From Candidatus Bathyarchaeota archaeon (GTDB lineage: Archaea > Thermoproteota > Bathyarchaeia > Bathyarchaeales > Bathycorpusculaceae), in assembly GCA_026014665.1 (NCBI GenBank), contig JAOZHX010000004.1:1-64000 (forward strand): a DNA stretch of 64,000 bases. Reading direction: 5' to 3'. Below the pieces are notes generated by a model. It worked only from the letters and a program-made list of their open reading frames with translations, did no database searches and was not told the origin of the DNA. Below, one piece after another: positions 17,771 to 26,132 of this stretch. Position numbers and translations under genes: made by a program. Positions within the stretch are counted from its first letter, which is position 1; each line of letters begins with the position of its first letter.

Positions 17771-17782
17771 ACGCTTATATTT
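17771..17782 (+). promoter_or_regulatory. TATA box before the aromatic leader peptide
   Basis: GCTTATATTTTTT lies about 35-45 bases before the leader ATG at 17816. It would put transcription start near 17800, so the leader peptide, hairpin and aspartokinase would be on one transcript with a short 5' end. Placement is typical for archaea; no other TATA-like box lies between here and 17961. Confidence 0.6.
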
Positions 17783-17815
17783 TTTGGGTGATGACTGATT
17801 GACAGGTTCGAAGCA

Positions 17816-17902
17816 ATGCACGACGCTGAAAACAAAACCGCAGGCAACAAGTCACAGTTCCTTAGCTTCGACTACTACTTTTATTATTACTATTTTACTT
17901 AA
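17816..17902 (+). CDS. Aromatic leader peptide (28 residues, Tyr/Phe-rich)
   Basis: ATG 17816 to TAA 17900-17902. The first half is polar (MHDAENKTAGNKSQ), then the sequence reads FLSFDYYFYYYYFT before the stop: six Tyr and four Phe, with eight aromatic codons among the last nine sense codons. Both Tyr codons (TAC and TAT) and both Phe codons (TTC and TTT) are used, so this is not a simple nucleotide repeat. It lies after a TATA box and ends at a hairpin before the aspartokinase/shikimate operon. The form is that of bacterial pheL-type attenuator peptides. Function is inferred; the peptide itself is probably not needed. Confidence 0.75.
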   Translation: MHDAENKTAGNKSQFLSFDYYFYYYYFT

Positions 17903-17939
17903 GCCCAGAACTAAAAAATTTTTAAGGAAAGTTCTGGGC
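17903..17939 (+). promoter_or_regulatory. Hairpin directly after the leader peptide stop codon (candidate attenuator)
   Basis: A perfect 10-bp inverted repeat: GCCCAGAACT at 17903-17912 and AGTTCTGGGC at 17930-17939, with a 17-base loop holding A6T5. The stem begins on the base after the leader stop codon, so a ribosome that reaches the stop would cover the left arm, while one held at the Tyr codons would leave it free. A possible competing pairing is TTCCTT (17858-17863) with AAGGAA (17924-17929). The stem ends eight bases before GGGTG, the likely ribosome site of aspartokinase, and is not followed by a T run, so control of translation is as likely as termination. Confidence 0.65.
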
Positions 17940-17960
17940 AAAGCATGGGTGTAAAAAGAA

Positions 17961-19205
17961 ATGGAAAAAAATATCTCTCCCAAAAAAATTGTGGTTAAAT
18001 TCGGCGGTTCCAGCCTTGCCGATCACGAGAGACTCCTCAAAGCTGTCAGGGCAGTAGTTAACGAAGCTAAAAAGGGCACAAAAATCGCCGTGGTAGTCTC
18101 CGCTATGGGTAAAACAACCGACGTTCTTATGACCACAGCTAAAAACACTTCGAATGGAAAACTAGAGAAAAAAGACCTCGACGACATCCTCTCGATGGGC
18201 GAACGAACCAGCATCCGCATCTTTGCCGCCGCTCTAAAAACCAACGGTGCAGACGCCACCTACTTCGACCCCATCGACTGTAACTGGCCCATAACTACAG
18301 ACGAAGCCTTCCAAAACGCCAACCCTATCCTGCAAGAATGCGAACTAAACATCAAAGAACGGATTCTTCCAGTCTTGGAGAAAGGCATCATACCCGTCGT
18401 CGCCGGTTTCATCGGAAAAACCAAGGATGGCAAAATCACCACACTTGGCAGGGGCGGAAGCGATACAACAGCGTTCATCTTAGCTCAAGCCCTAAACGCC
18501 GACCAAGTTGTCCTAGTAACAGATGCAGACGGCATCATGTCCGCTGACCCCAAAATCGTTCCCTCACCCAAACGTCTTCCAGAAATCAACGTCAACACCC
18601 TTGTCGGCTTAGCGGATTCAGGAGCCAAATTTATCCACAGCAAGGCTTTAAAGTACAAACCTAAGAACATCGACGTTAAAGTCATAAGCAACGCATATGG
18701 TGATCTCAGCAAAGAAGGCACCCTAATCACTGGAGCATTAGCCACGGAACTCGACGCAGAAATAGCGCATCCAACCCCAGTCGCAGAAATAACTGTAATT
18801 GGAAATGGACTTTCAGCCAACCCCCAAGTCATCACCGAAATCGTCCAGAAAGTCAAAGAAAACTCTATGCTGCTAGGTATGTCCATGAACACCAACTCCA
18901 TCATCCTCTACGTTCCACAAGAAAACAACGTTGACATCCTCATCAACCAAATCCATGACATAACCATCAGCAACAAAGAAACCATTGCCATGGCAGTCAA
19001 AAAAGACTTAGTTTTCATAAAAACAAGCGGAGTCGGCTTGGAAGAAACTCAAGGTATCATCGGCAGAATCAGCGAGAACCTCAGAGTCAACGGCATAAAC
19101 ATCAGCGGCATACTTACCATAACCTCAAGTATCCTGCTCTTTGTCGATTGGAACGAAAAAGAGAAAGCGCTAACATTAATTAAAAACTCAATTAAAAAGC
19201 AATAA
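17961..19205 (+). CDS. Aspartate kinase
   Basis: Phosphorylates aspartate, the first step to aspartate semialdehyde. The kinase domain starts VVKFGGSSLAD and has GFIGKTKDGKITTLGRGGSD and the DADGIMSADPK loop; tandem ACT domains occupy about residues 265-414 (ITVIGNGLSANPQVIT and VFIKTSGVGLEETQGIIGRI). In the archaeal DKFP route aspartate semialdehyde is a carbon source for dehydroquinate, so having this gene first in the shikimate operon makes sense. The aspartate-semialdehyde dehydrogenase is not in the window. A Tyr/Phe leader peptide and hairpin lie just upstream. Confidence 0.95.
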   Translation: MEKNISPKKIVVKFGGSSLADHERLLKAVRAVVNEAKKGTKIAVVVSAMGKTTDVLMTTAKNTSNGKLEKKDLDDILSMGERTSIRIFAAALKTNGADATYFDPIDCNWPITTDEAFQNANPILQECELNIKERILPVLEKGIIPVVAGFIGKTKDGKITTLGRGGSDTTAFILAQALNADQVVLVTDADGIMSADPKIVPSPKRLPEINVNTLVGLADSGAKFIHSKALKYKPKNIDVKVISNAYGDLSKEGTLITGALATELDAEIAHPTPVAEITVIGNGLSANPQVITEIVQKVKENSMLLGMSMNTNSIILYVPQENNVDILINQIHDITISNKETIAMAVKKDLVFIKTSGVGLEETQGIIGRISENLRVNGINISGILTITSSILLFVDWNEKEKALTLIKNSIKKQ

Positions 19206-19221
19206 GGAGAAAAAAGAAAAA

Positions 19222-20013
19222 ATGAACGAAGGCAAAACCCGCAGACTAAAACGAATAATGCAATCAGATAACCGAACAGTAATTGTGCCCATGGACCACG
19301 GGGTAACCGTCGGGCCCATCCAAGGCTTAACCAACATGCAAGAGATCACTGACAAACTTGTCAAAGGAAAAGCTGACGCCATACTTGTCCACAAAGGCAT
19401 AGCCAAACGCATCGACACCGCCAACGCAGGTTTAATAGTCATGCTCTCAGGCATGTCCAACCTCAGTCCCAACGTCAACGCCAAAGTCCAAGTTTGCAGC
19501 GTCCAAGAAGCCATACGCATAGGCGCAGACGCAGTCTCACTCCACATAAACGTAGGCGCACAAGACGAAGACAAGATGCTTCAAAACCTCGGCAAAGTCT
19601 CTGAAGAATGCGAACTCTTTGGCATGCCACTGCTTGCCATGATGTACCCACGCGGACCCAAAATCCAAAGCGAACACGACCCAACGGTGGTTGCACATGC
19701 AGCTCGCATCGGTGCAGAACTAGGCGCCGACATCATCAAAACCAACTATACCGGCAACATCGACACCTTCAAAACCGTCACCGAAAGCTGCCCCGCACCA
19801 GTCGTCATCGCAGGAGGACCAAAATGTAAATCAGTTCAGGAAGTACTGCAAACAACCAGCGACGCACTCAAAGCAGGCGCAGCAGGATTATCCATTGGAC
19901 GCAATATATTTCAATGTGAAGACCCAACGAAGATAACAGAAGCACTCGCTGCTATCGTCCACCAAAACGTAACTGTGGAGCAGGCGCAAAAAATTCTAGG
20001 TGAAAATTGTTGA
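19222..20013 (+). CDS. 2-amino-3,7-dideoxy-D-threo-hept-6-ulosonate (ADH) synthase
   Basis: A class I aldolase-fold enzyme of 263 residues, like MJ0400, that joins 6-deoxy-5-ketofructose 1-phosphate to aspartate semialdehyde: the first committed step of the archaeal shikimate route. Motifs: [15 protein letters not shown] at the N-terminus, [12 protein letters not shown], and IIKTNYTGN with the Schiff-base lysine. The related fructose-bisphosphate aldolase is excluded by context and by the short N-terminus. It follows aspartokinase by 16 bases with an AAGGAG ribosome site at 19204-19209. Confidence 0.93.
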   Translation: MNEGKTRRLKRIMQSDNRTVIVPMDHGVTVGPIQGLTNMQEITDKLVKGKADAILVHKGIAKRIDTANAGLIVMLSGMSNLSPNVNAKVQVCSVQEAIRIGADAVSLHINVGAQDEDKMLQNLGKVSEECELFGMPLLAMMYPRGPKIQSEHDPTVVAHAARIGAELGADIIKTNYTGNIDTFKTVTESCPAPVVIAGGPKCKSVQEVLQTTSDALKAGAAGLSIGRNIFQCEDPTKITEALAAIVHQNVTVEQAQKILGENC

Positions 20014-21050
20014 AAGAACTCTGGCTAGAAATCCCTCAAACCGCTTCGGCGCAAGAAAAAGAAGCCTTACTCAGCGTTGCCCAGGATAGCGTTGATGTGG
20101 TCTTGTCGGATTCACAAGCCAGCAACCGAGAAGGCAAACTTGACATCGTCTTCCTTGGGGAATTAGACGAGAAAAAAATTGTTCAGCTAAAGAAAGAGGG
20201 CAAAAAAACTGCTTACCGCGTCACCATACAAGGCAAAGAGGATGAGAACAGGGCAGCCAAAGCCGCTGAAATCGGCGTTGACTATGTAATCATAAACACC
20301 CTCGACTGGCGGGTTATTCCGCTCGAGAATCTAATTGCCAAAGGTAGAGGAAAAAGCAAACTCATCGCCGAAGTCACGACGGCCGAGGACGCTAAATTGG
20401 TTTTGGAAGCCTTGGAACTCGGCACTGATGGTGTGTTACTCAAAACTGCCAACCATTTGGAACTGCAAAAAACCATAAAAGCCGTCAAACAGCAAACACC
20501 CAAAATATCCTTAACTCCCGCCAAAATCGTTTCCCTCAAACCCATCGGTTCAGGCGCAAGAGTCTGCGTTGACACCGTAGATTTGATGGTTCCAGGAGAA
20601 GGTATGTTGGTGGGTTGTCAATCTGCAGGGTTCTTTCTTGTTGAGGCAGAGGTCAACGAAAACCCCTATGTGCAGTCGCGTCCTTTCCGCGTGAACGCTG
20701 GGGCAGCCTCGCATTACACTTTGACTTCCCTTCAGAGCACAAGATACCTCTCCGAACTGAAAGCAGGAGACGAAGTCTTAATCGTCAGCCGAGAAGGCAA
20801 CGTCCGAGTTACAAACGTGGGAAGGTCCAAAATCGAGTTCCGACCACTCATACTAATCGAAGCCCAAGCAGACGGAACCAGAATAAAAACTATTCTTCAA
20901 AACGCTGAAACCATTCGCATAGTCACACCTAAAGCCTCAAAGCCCGTTACCGAACTCAAACCAAACGATGAAGTTATTGTGCACTTGGCAGCCAAAGGAG
21001 GCAGACACTTCGGCATATCGGTACCTGAAGAAACGGTGATTGAAAAGTGA
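20010..21050 (+). CDS. 3-dehydroquinate synthase II
   Basis: The archaeal, NAD-dependent enzyme that deaminates and cyclises the ADH product to 3-dehydroquinate (MJ1249 type). About 346 residues. Family blocks seen: LTPAKIVSLKPIGSGARVCV, VGCQSAGFFLVEAEVNENPY, RPFRVNAGAASHYTL and the ending KGGRHFGISVPEETVIEK. Two adjacent TTG codons can start it; I prefer 20010 because AGGTGA ends six bases before it. It overlaps the stop of ADH synthase as TTGA. Confidence 0.94.
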   Translation: MKELWLEIPQTASAQEKEALLSVAQDSVDVVLSDSQASNREGKLDIVFLGELDEKKIVQLKKEGKKTAYRVTIQGKEDENRAAKAAEIGVDYVIINTLDWRVIPLENLIAKGRGKSKLIAEVTTAEDAKLVLEALELGTDGVLLKTANHLELQKTIKAVKQQTPKISLTPAKIVSLKPIGSGARVCVDTVDLMVPGEGMLVGCQSAGFFLVEAEVNENPYVQSRPFRVNAGAASHYTLTSLQSTRYLSELKAGDEVLIVSREGNVRVTNVGRSKIEFRPLILIEAQADGTRIKTILQNAETIRIVTPKASKPVTELKPNDEVIVHLAAKGGRHFGISVPEETVIEK

Positions 21051-21733
21051 GTCCAAACATCTGCGTCTCGATTCTTCCCAGTAATATGGATCAAGCCCTG
21101 AGCTTAATCGAGAAGGCAGAACAAGCCCAAGCAAACCTTATAGAGGTTCGACTTGACTATTTGGAGGAGACAAGAAACCTTAAAACACTCACCTCAAGCA
21201 CAAACCTGCCCTTGATTGCAACAAACAAACTCCAAAGCGAAAAGGGCCACTTCTCCGGCAGCGAAAATGAGCGCCAACAAACTCTTCTTGAAGCTGCCAA
21301 AGATGGCTTTCAATACGTTGACATAGATTTTTCAAGCCCAAAACACGATGAAACGATCAGCAAAATAAAGGCTCTAGGAGCTAAACCAATCAGTTCCTAC
21401 CATAAATTTGATGGAATCTTGACCACTTCAGCTATGAAGAAAATTCTGGATGAGCAGATCGCCAGCGGAGCCAGCGTCTGCAAAATAGTGGTTACCGCTA
21501 AGCAAATAGAAGACAATCTGCCTATTCTGAGTTTTGTTTCGTTCGCTTCAACCAAAGCCAAGTTAGTATGTTTCTGCATGGGCGAAGAAGGCAAAATTTC
21601 AAGGCTCCTGTCCCCTCTGTTTGGCGCTTTCTTCACCTTTGCTTCACTTGAGCAGGGTAGTCAAACAGCGACTGGACAAATGAGCATTAATGAAATGCAC
21701 GCTGCATACCGTCTCTTGGGGATTAAGCTATGA
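21047..21733 (+). CDS. aroD: 3-dehydroquinate dehydratase, type I
   Basis: Converts 3-dehydroquinate to 3-dehydroshikimate through a Schiff-base lysine. A protein of 228 residues with ANLIEVRLDYLEE, ISSYHKFDG (the catalytic His), CKIVVTAKQIEDN (the lysine in KIV) and ATGQMSINEMHAAYR near the C-terminus. GTG at 21047 overlaps the preceding stop as GTGA, and the gene overlaps aroE by four bases. Normal length for the family. Confidence 0.94.
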   Translation: MSPNICVSILPSNMDQALSLIEKAEQAQANLIEVRLDYLEETRNLKTLTSSTNLPLIATNKLQSEKGHFSGSENERQQTLLEAAKDGFQYVDIDFSSPKHDETISKIKALGAKPISSYHKFDGILTTSAMKKILDEQIASGASVCKIVVTAKQIEDNLPILSFVSFASTKAKLVCFCMGEEGKISRLLSPLFGAFFTFASLEQGSQTATGQMSINEMHAAYRLLGIKL

Positions 21734-22587
21734 TTGTAACGGGGAAAACACGGGTTTGCGGTGTCATCGGCGACCCCATCGAGCATACGTTAAGTCCGAT
21801 AATACATAATGCAGCTTTTGAAGCCCTCAACCTTGACTACGTATTCTTAGCCTTCAAAGTCAAGTCTGCTTGGGTGGAAGCTGCAGTTAATGGTATGCGA
21901 GCCCTCAACCTTCGTGGGTTAAACGTAACCATGCCCCACAAGAGCGCAGTGATGAATTATTTAGACAGAATAGATTTGTCCGCTCAAATCGTAAACTCAG
22001 TCAACACCATCCTCAACAAGGAAAACCTTCTCTTCGGCTTCAACACAGACGGAATCGGAGCGCTCAAAGCCTTAAAAGAAAACGGCGTAGAGCTAAAAGG
22101 AAGAAAAATCCTCCTCTTAGGTGCAGGTGGAGCAGCAAGAGCTATAGCATACACGCTAGCCAAAGAAGCTGACGAATTGGCTGTTCTTAATAGAACCGTT
22201 AAACAAGCCGAAGGACTCGCAAAACTGCTGGAAAAATCGCTTAGCAAAAAGGTCGTTGCAGGCTCACTCAAACCAAGCGATATTCAACGTAACCTCCAAG
22301 ACTCCGACATATTGGTTAATGCCACTTCAGTAGGCATGAGTCCTAATGCCGAAGAGAGCCCCGTGCCGCCAAAATTGTTGCGGTCTAACCTGGCAGTTAT
22401 GGACATAGTCTATAATCCGGTTGAGACCAAACTGGCACAAGATGCCAAAGCGGCAGGAGCCAAAGTGGTAAGCGGCGTTGACATGTTAATTCACCAAGGC
22501 GCAGCTTCCTTTGAAATCTGGACTGGAAAATCTGCTCCCATCGAAGTTATGAGGAAGGTAGCGCTAAAACACTTACAGAAGGTGTAA
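21730..22587 (+). CDS. aroE: Shikimate dehydrogenase
   Basis: NADP-dependent reduction of 3-dehydroshikimate. A protein of 285 residues: the N-terminal substrate domain has GDPIEHTLSPIIHNAAFE and NVTMPHKSAVM with the catalytic lysine; the Rossmann domain has LLLGAGGAARAIAYTLA and NRTVKQAEG; DMLIHQGAASFEIWTG lies near the C-terminus. ATG overlaps the aroD stop. All active-site residues that I can check are present. Confidence 0.96.
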   Translation: MIVTGKTRVCGVIGDPIEHTLSPIIHNAAFEALNLDYVFLAFKVKSAWVEAAVNGMRALNLRGLNVTMPHKSAVMNYLDRIDLSAQIVNSVNTILNKENLLFGFNTDGIGALKALKENGVELKGRKILLLGAGGAARAIAYTLAKEADELAVLNRTVKQAEGLAKLLEKSLSKKVVAGSLKPSDIQRNLQDSDILVNATSVGMSPNAEESPVPPKLLRSNLAVMDIVYNPVETKLAQDAKAAGAKVVSGVDMLIHQGAASFEIWTGKSAPIEVMRKVALKHLQKV

Positions 22588-22590
22588 CCA

Positions 22591-23466
22591 TTGACGGGAC
22601 AAGCGTCGGCTATAGCGCATGGTGCAGCAACAATCGTTAACGCAATTGCGCTGGGTAAAGGTGCAGCTTTCGGTGTCGATTTGTGGACTAAGGCATATGT
22701 CCAGTTGACTGATAAACCAGGCGTCATAGAGGCGCAGATTATTTGTGACGCAAAAGAAAGCACATTACTTATTGAAAAAACGGTGTTGAGGGTTCTTCAA
22801 AGGTTCGGTTTAGAGAAACGGTTTGGTGCCAAAGTTAAAACCGATTCAAACATTCCCATAGCACGTGGACTCAAAAGCAGCAGTGCAGCCGCAAACGCAA
22901 TTGCCCTTGCCACCACGACCGCGCTTAACAAAACTTTGGAAGACTTAGAACTGATTAAAATCGGTGTGGAAGCAGCTTTTGATGCTAAAGTGACGGTTAC
23001 GGGCGCTTTTGATGATGCGTGCGCTTCTTTTTTTGGCGGTGCAGTTATTACAGACAATACCAAACGGCAAATACTCGATCAGTTGCCTCTGCCCCAAGAT
23101 TTAGTGGTCCTGCTTCATGTGCCACCTCAGAAAGCCTACACTATCCACACAAACTTAAACAGGCTTAAACCCATGGCTCCGCTTGTCGAAATCGCTTTTG
23201 AACAAGCGTTGAAAGGCAAAATTTGGCAAGCCCTAACTCTAAACGGTTTAATCTATTCCTCCGCTTCCACCCTAAATTCTGCAATAGCTATCGACGCGTT
23301 AGCCGCAGGCGCCCTCGCTGCAGGGTTATGTGGCAAAGGTCCAGCCGTCACAGTGGTTGTTCCAAACGACAAAGTTGACGAGGTAAAAACTGCTCTAGAA
23401 GCTTATGACGGCGAAATCTTGACGACACACTTTAACAGCGAAAAAGCTAAGGTGCTCAACCCATGA
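22591..23466 (+). CDS. Archaeal shikimate kinase (GHMP kinase family)
   Basis: Phosphorylates shikimate. It is not related to bacterial AroK but to homoserine and mevalonate kinases. A protein of 291 residues with the GHMP ATP loop (PIARGLKSSSAAANAIALAT), DDACASFFGGAVITDN and a C-terminal GLCGKGPAVTVVV. TTG at 22591, three bases after the aroE stop. It overlaps aroA by four bases. The Ala/Gly-rich start (TGQASAIAHGAATIVNAIAL) matches archaeal members. Confidence 0.94.
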   Translation: MTGQASAIAHGAATIVNAIALGKGAAFGVDLWTKAYVQLTDKPGVIEAQIICDAKESTLLIEKTVLRVLQRFGLEKRFGAKVKTDSNIPIARGLKSSSAAANAIALATTTALNKTLEDLELIKIGVEAAFDAKVTVTGAFDDACASFFGGAVITDNTKRQILDQLPLPQDLVVLLHVPPQKAYTIHTNLNRLKPMAPLVEIAFEQALKGKIWQALTLNGLIYSSASTLNSAIAIDALAAGALAAGLCGKGPAVTVVVPNDKVDEVKTALEAYDGEILTTHFNSEKAKVLNP

Positions 23467-24761
23467 CGGATGTAATCGTTCACAAAAGTGCACATTTAAG
23501 CGGAGTCGTCTGTGCACCGCCATCGAAATCTTATACCCAAAGGATGGTCATAGCCGCGTCTCTAGCCGAGGGCACCTCAAAAATTTCAAACCCCCTCCAA
23601 GCAGAGGACACCAAAGCAACCATCCGAGCAGTCACCGCGTTGGGCGCCAAAGTAAAAAAAGCCTCAGGATGCTGGATTATCCAGGGAACCACCTCGTTAA
23701 AAGGCGCAAAGAAACCAATCGATTGTGGCGAGTCGGGGGCAACTTTGCGGTTCATGGTACCGGTTGCCGCCCTTGCTGAGGGGTCGTCAATTTTGACTTT
23801 TCGTGGTTCGATTGAGAGGCGACCCATAGAGCCTTTGCTGGGAAGCCTCAAAGACTTGGGTGCAGAGGCACACGTAGGAAAGTTCGGCAATAGGGATGGT
23901 GTATTTGTTTCAGGAAACGGCATCGTTGGAGGTGCAACCTCGATTGCTGGCGATGTCAGTTCGCAGTTCATTTCAGGTTTAATGTTTGCATCCCCCTTGG
24001 CAAAAAAAGACACGGAGATAACGCTTACTTCACCGCTAGAATCCGCGGATTATGTAAAGATGACTGAAGCAGTTTTGTCTAGGCACGCTATCGTAGTCGG
24101 AGTTAAAGATAACTGTATAGCAGTTCCTGCAAATCAAACCTATAAAGCCGCAGACGACAGAGTGCCTGGCGATTTCTCTTCAGCTGCATTTCTTTTGGCT
24201 GCTGCAGCCATAACCCAATCGAAAATTCAAGTAACTAACCTTGATTATCAAACGGTTCAGGGAGATAAAGAGATTCTGCGCATCCTAAAAGAAATGGGTG
24301 TAAACGGCAAAGTCTGTGCCGACAACGTAGAAATCGAAGACTTAGGCAACCTTTTAAAGCCCATAGAGGTTGATGCAAAACATATCCCAGACCTTGTTCC
24401 AGCCATAGCGGCTCTCGCATGCTACGCGAAGGGGACATCGAGGGTTTTTGGCGCTCGCAGATTAAGGTTAAAGGAATCTGACCGTCTGGAATCGCTTTAC
24501 TCAGAGTTGACGAAGATGGGCGCTAAAATCCGCATCAACGATGACGGCTTAACCGTGCAGGGTGGAAACCGCTTGCATGGCGCAGTCATTGATTCCCATA
24601 ACGACCACCGCATTGCCATGGCTTGTACTGTTGCGGCTTTGGGTGCTGAGGGTGAAACCGTCATTCAGAATGCGGAATGCACCAGAAAGTCTTATCCACA
24701 GTTCTTCACTCATCTAAAACAGATAGGAGCCGATGTAGTTGGCGGGAAATTCGATAGGTAA
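23463..24761 (+). CDS. aroA: 3-phosphoshikimate 1-carboxyvinyltransferase (EPSP synthase)
   Basis: Adds enolpyruvyl from PEP to shikimate 3-phosphate. A protein of 432 residues with PPSKSYTQRMVIAASLAEG, DCGESGATLRFMVPVA, SSQFISGLMFA, RVPGDFSSAAF, RLRLKESDRLES and SHNDHRIAMA. The active-site loop contains GAT rather than the GNA common in glyphosate-sensitive bacterial enzymes; archaeal proteins often vary here. It overlaps shikimate kinase by four and aroC by about 23 bases. Confidence 0.96.
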   Translation: MTDVIVHKSAHLSGVVCAPPSKSYTQRMVIAASLAEGTSKISNPLQAEDTKATIRAVTALGAKVKKASGCWIIQGTTSLKGAKKPIDCGESGATLRFMVPVAALAEGSSILTFRGSIERRPIEPLLGSLKDLGAEAHVGKFGNRDGVFVSGNGIVGGATSIAGDVSSQFISGLMFASPLAKKDTEITLTSPLESADYVKMTEAVLSRHAIVVGVKDNCIAVPANQTYKAADDRVPGDFSSAAFLLAAAAITQSKIQVTNLDYQTVQGDKEILRILKEMGVNGKVCADNVEIEDLGNLLKPIEVDAKHIPDLVPAIAALACYAKGTSRVFGARRLRLKESDRLESLYSELTKMGAKIRINDDGLTVQGGNRLHGAVIDSHNDHRIAMACTVAALGAEGETVIQNAECTRKSYPQFFTHLKQIGADVVGGKFDR

Positions 24762-25842
24762 AGAATTCATCGTTACCAGCTTCGGCGAAAGCCATGGCAA
24801 AGTCGTCGGCGTCGTAGTAGACGGATGCCCAGCAGGTTTGCCGCTTTCTGAAGCAGACTTTCAAGAGGAACTTGACCGTAGAATCCCAGCCGAGCGAAAG
24901 ATTGTTTCAGCCAGAATAGAAAAGGACAACGTGAAAATTCTCTCTGGCGTCTTCAACGGCTTCGCTACGGGTGCCCCCATAGCTGTCATGGTTGAGAATA
25001 AAGAAACAAATTCAAACGATTACGAAGCCATCAAAGACCTGCCCAGACCTGGCCATTCAGATTATCCAGCACGCATAAAATACGGTGGATTTAACGATTA
25101 CCGAGGCGGTGGTCGATTCAGCGGAAGAATCACCGTAGCCCTAATTCTGGCAGGAGTCATAGCTAAGAAACTGCTAAATCGTTATAACGTCGACGTATTA
25201 GCCTACACCATAGCAATCGGCAACATTAAAAGCACCAAAAAGTTCACCGCAGAAGAAATCCGCAAAAACCGTAGCCAAGCATCTACGAGATGCCCCGATT
25301 TGTCATGCGCAGAGCGGATGGAGGAAGCCATAATCGCGGCTAAGGCAGCAGGCGACAGCGTCGGCGGCGTCGTGGAATGCATTGCACTAAACATGCCCGT
25401 CGGCGTAGGCGAACCGTTGTTTGATGCGTTGGATGCTGATTTGGCGAAAGCGGTGTTTGCGATTCCTGCTGTGAAGGGTGTGGAGTTTGGCGCTGGCTTT
25501 AGAGCTGCTGAGTTGATGGGTTCCCAAAACAACGATGCTTTTCTTGTGGAAGGCGGCAAAGTCGTCACTGCAACTGAGAACGCAGGCGGCGTATTAGGAG
25601 GGCTATCCAACGGTATGCCCATTGAACTTCGAGTGGCAATCAAACCGACACCTTCTATAGCAAAGGAACAGCGAACCGTTAACCTCTCAGCGATGGAAAA
25701 TGCCAGCATAACTGTGAAGGGCAGACATGACCCCTGTGTGGTTCCCAAAGCCGTGCCTGCCATCGAAGCGGTGGTTGCCATAACTTTAGCTGACCACATG
25801 ATACGTTCAGGTGTTATCCCTAAAGTTCTCAAGGCGCATTAA
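24739..25842 (+). CDS. aroC: Chorismate synthase
   Basis: Removes phosphate from EPSP to form chorismate, using reduced flavin. A protein of 367 residues with FIVTSFGESHGKVVGVVVDG, RPGHSDYPARIKYGGFNDYRGGG-type block at about 100-125, EFGAGFRAAELMGSQNND, and ENAGGVLGGLSNG. TTG at 24739 is the annotated start; the protein proper begins about GKEFIVTSFGE. It completes the chorismate pathway begun at 19222. Confidence 0.96.
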   Translation: MAGNSIGKEFIVTSFGESHGKVVGVVVDGCPAGLPLSEADFQEELDRRIPAERKIVSARIEKDNVKILSGVFNGFATGAPIAVMVENKETNSNDYEAIKDLPRPGHSDYPARIKYGGFNDYRGGGRFSGRITVALILAGVIAKKLLNRYNVDVLAYTIAIGNIKSTKKFTAEEIRKNRSQASTRCPDLSCAERMEEAIIAAKAAGDSVGGVVECIALNMPVGVGEPLFDALDADLAKAVFAIPAVKGVEFGAGFRAAELMGSQNNDAFLVEGGKVVTATENAGGVLGGLSNGMPIELRVAIKPTPSIAKEQRTVNLSAMENASITVKGRHDPCVVPKAVPAIEAVVAITLADHMIRSGVIPKVLKAH

Positions 25843-25844
25843 AA

Positions 25845-26105
25845 ATGGATGACCTAACAGAGCTGAGACGGAAAATCGATCAACTCGACGACCAAGTCCT
25901 GTTGGCTCTATCTGAACGAGTGAAAGTATGCAGAGCCATTGGCGAAGTGAAGAAAAAACAAGGCATGCCAATTCGCGACGCCTTAAGAGAAAAAGAGGTT
26001 TATAACCGCATCAAACAGAGGGCGGTGGAATTTGGTCTAGATGCTGGTCAGGTTGAAGCGCTTTACCACGAAATAGTTAATATGTGCAGTGCTGTTCAAG
26101 AGTAA
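25845..26105 (+). CDS. Chorismate mutase (AroQ type)
   Basis: A protein of 86 residues, all helical, that turns chorismate into prephenate. Seen: LTELRRKIDQLDDQVLLALS, RVKVCRAIGEVKKKQGMPI and the final helix AGQVEALYHEIVNMCSAV. Length and catalytic Arg/Lys pattern match the free-standing AroQ domain. It sits two bases after aroC, directing chorismate to Tyr and Phe. Confidence 0.94.
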   Translation: MDDLTELRRKIDQLDDQVLLALSERVKVCRAIGEVKKKQGMPIRDALREKEVYNRIKQRAVEFGLDAGQVEALYHEIVNMCSAVQE

Positions 26106-26132
26106 GGAACTCTCAACTGAGAGGCAATAAGT

